A stretch of DNA of 64,000 nucleotides from Lacrimispora indolis DSM 755 (GTDB taxonomy: Bacteria; Bacillota; Clostridia; Lachnospirales; Lachnospiraceae). Shown one piece after another: positions 64,000 to 64,000 of the stretch (position 1 is its first letter; every line of letters begins with the position of its first letter). The stretch lies in contig NZ_AZUI01000001.1 of NCBI RefSeq assembly GCF_000526995.1, forward strand, positions 2,356,001 through 2,420,000, read 5' to 3'. The notes beneath the pieces are model-generated. The model was not told the origin of the DNA and ran no database searches. It worked only from the letters and a program-made list of their open reading frames with translations. Made by a program: the position numbers and the translations under genes.

Positions 64000-64000
64000 C

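Overview
The window reads as a chromosomal segment of a Gram-positive, spore-forming anaerobe, most likely a Lachnospiraceae member of the Lacrimispora / former Clostridium saccharolyticum type. The reasons are strong AGGAGG-type ribosome binding sites, near-consensus sigma-A promoters, frequent TTG/GTG starts, a spore-type LysM/GH18 protein and a collagen-like coat-type protein, a two-type GntR repertoire, a mannose-family PTS and a glycyl-radical microcompartment. This placement is inference from gene content; no 16S gene is present.

Layout. (1) 1-10 kb: a sugar-acid/amino-sugar-like catabolic island. A plus-strand set (cyclase, ketopantoate-reductase-like, DapA/NanA-like aldolase, zinc alcohol dehydrogenase) lies between two FCD-type GntR regulators; a minus-strand set (GntR, SDR, YhcH, M28 peptidase) converges on it at a bidirectional terminator. 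(2) 10.4 kb: tRNA-Gly(GCC), then an AT-rich LysM/GH18 gene. (3) 12.3-18.8 kb: a mannose-family PTS (IIB-IIC-IID, separate IIA), a HutC-type GntR, a HAD phosphatase and a pfkB kinase remnant, divergent from a SIS-domain deglycase/isomerase and a DeoC-type aldolase. (4) 19-23 kb: a YhgE/Pip membrane protein, an unknown membrane-anchored protein and thioredoxin. (5) 23.1-40.7 kb: the centrepiece, a complete choline-utilisation (cut, GRM1-type) bacterial microcompartment operon with its own MerR regulator. (6) 40.8-48.3 kb: an F-type ATP synthase operon whose c subunit carries a Na+-binding signature. (7) 48.4-60.2 kb: two paralogous nucleotidyltransferases, a coat-like protein, a large exported beta-propeller-like protein, MurA, an AraC regulator, an N-acetylhexosamine-kinase-like gene with GalE, an acylphosphatase and a PP2C-like phosphatase. 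(8) 60.2-64 kb: metE-metF on the minus strand and a second AraC paralogue cut by the window edge.

How the microcompartment should work. CutC, activated by CutD, splits choline into trimethylamine and acetaldehyde inside a shell made of BMC-H, EutS-type and pentamer proteins. Acetaldehyde goes to acetyl-CoA (CutF-type dehydrogenase) and ethanol (PduQ-like dehydrogenase); PduL makes acetyl phosphate and EutQ may yield ATP. All CutC choline-site residues I could map are present. A second aldehyde dehydrogenase homologue has lost both the catalytic Cys and the oxyanion Asn at exactly aligned positions, so it looks like a pseudoenzyme.

Signals beyond ordinary annotation: two MerR-type promoters with 20-bp spacers, one before the MerR gene and one before the cut operon; a dispersed two-hairpin element found four times, each just before a start codon (one before cutC); a shell protein with a SAP/HeH-like tail; a duplicated hairpin block before the alcohol dehydrogenase; and several palindromic operators placed inside clear promoters.
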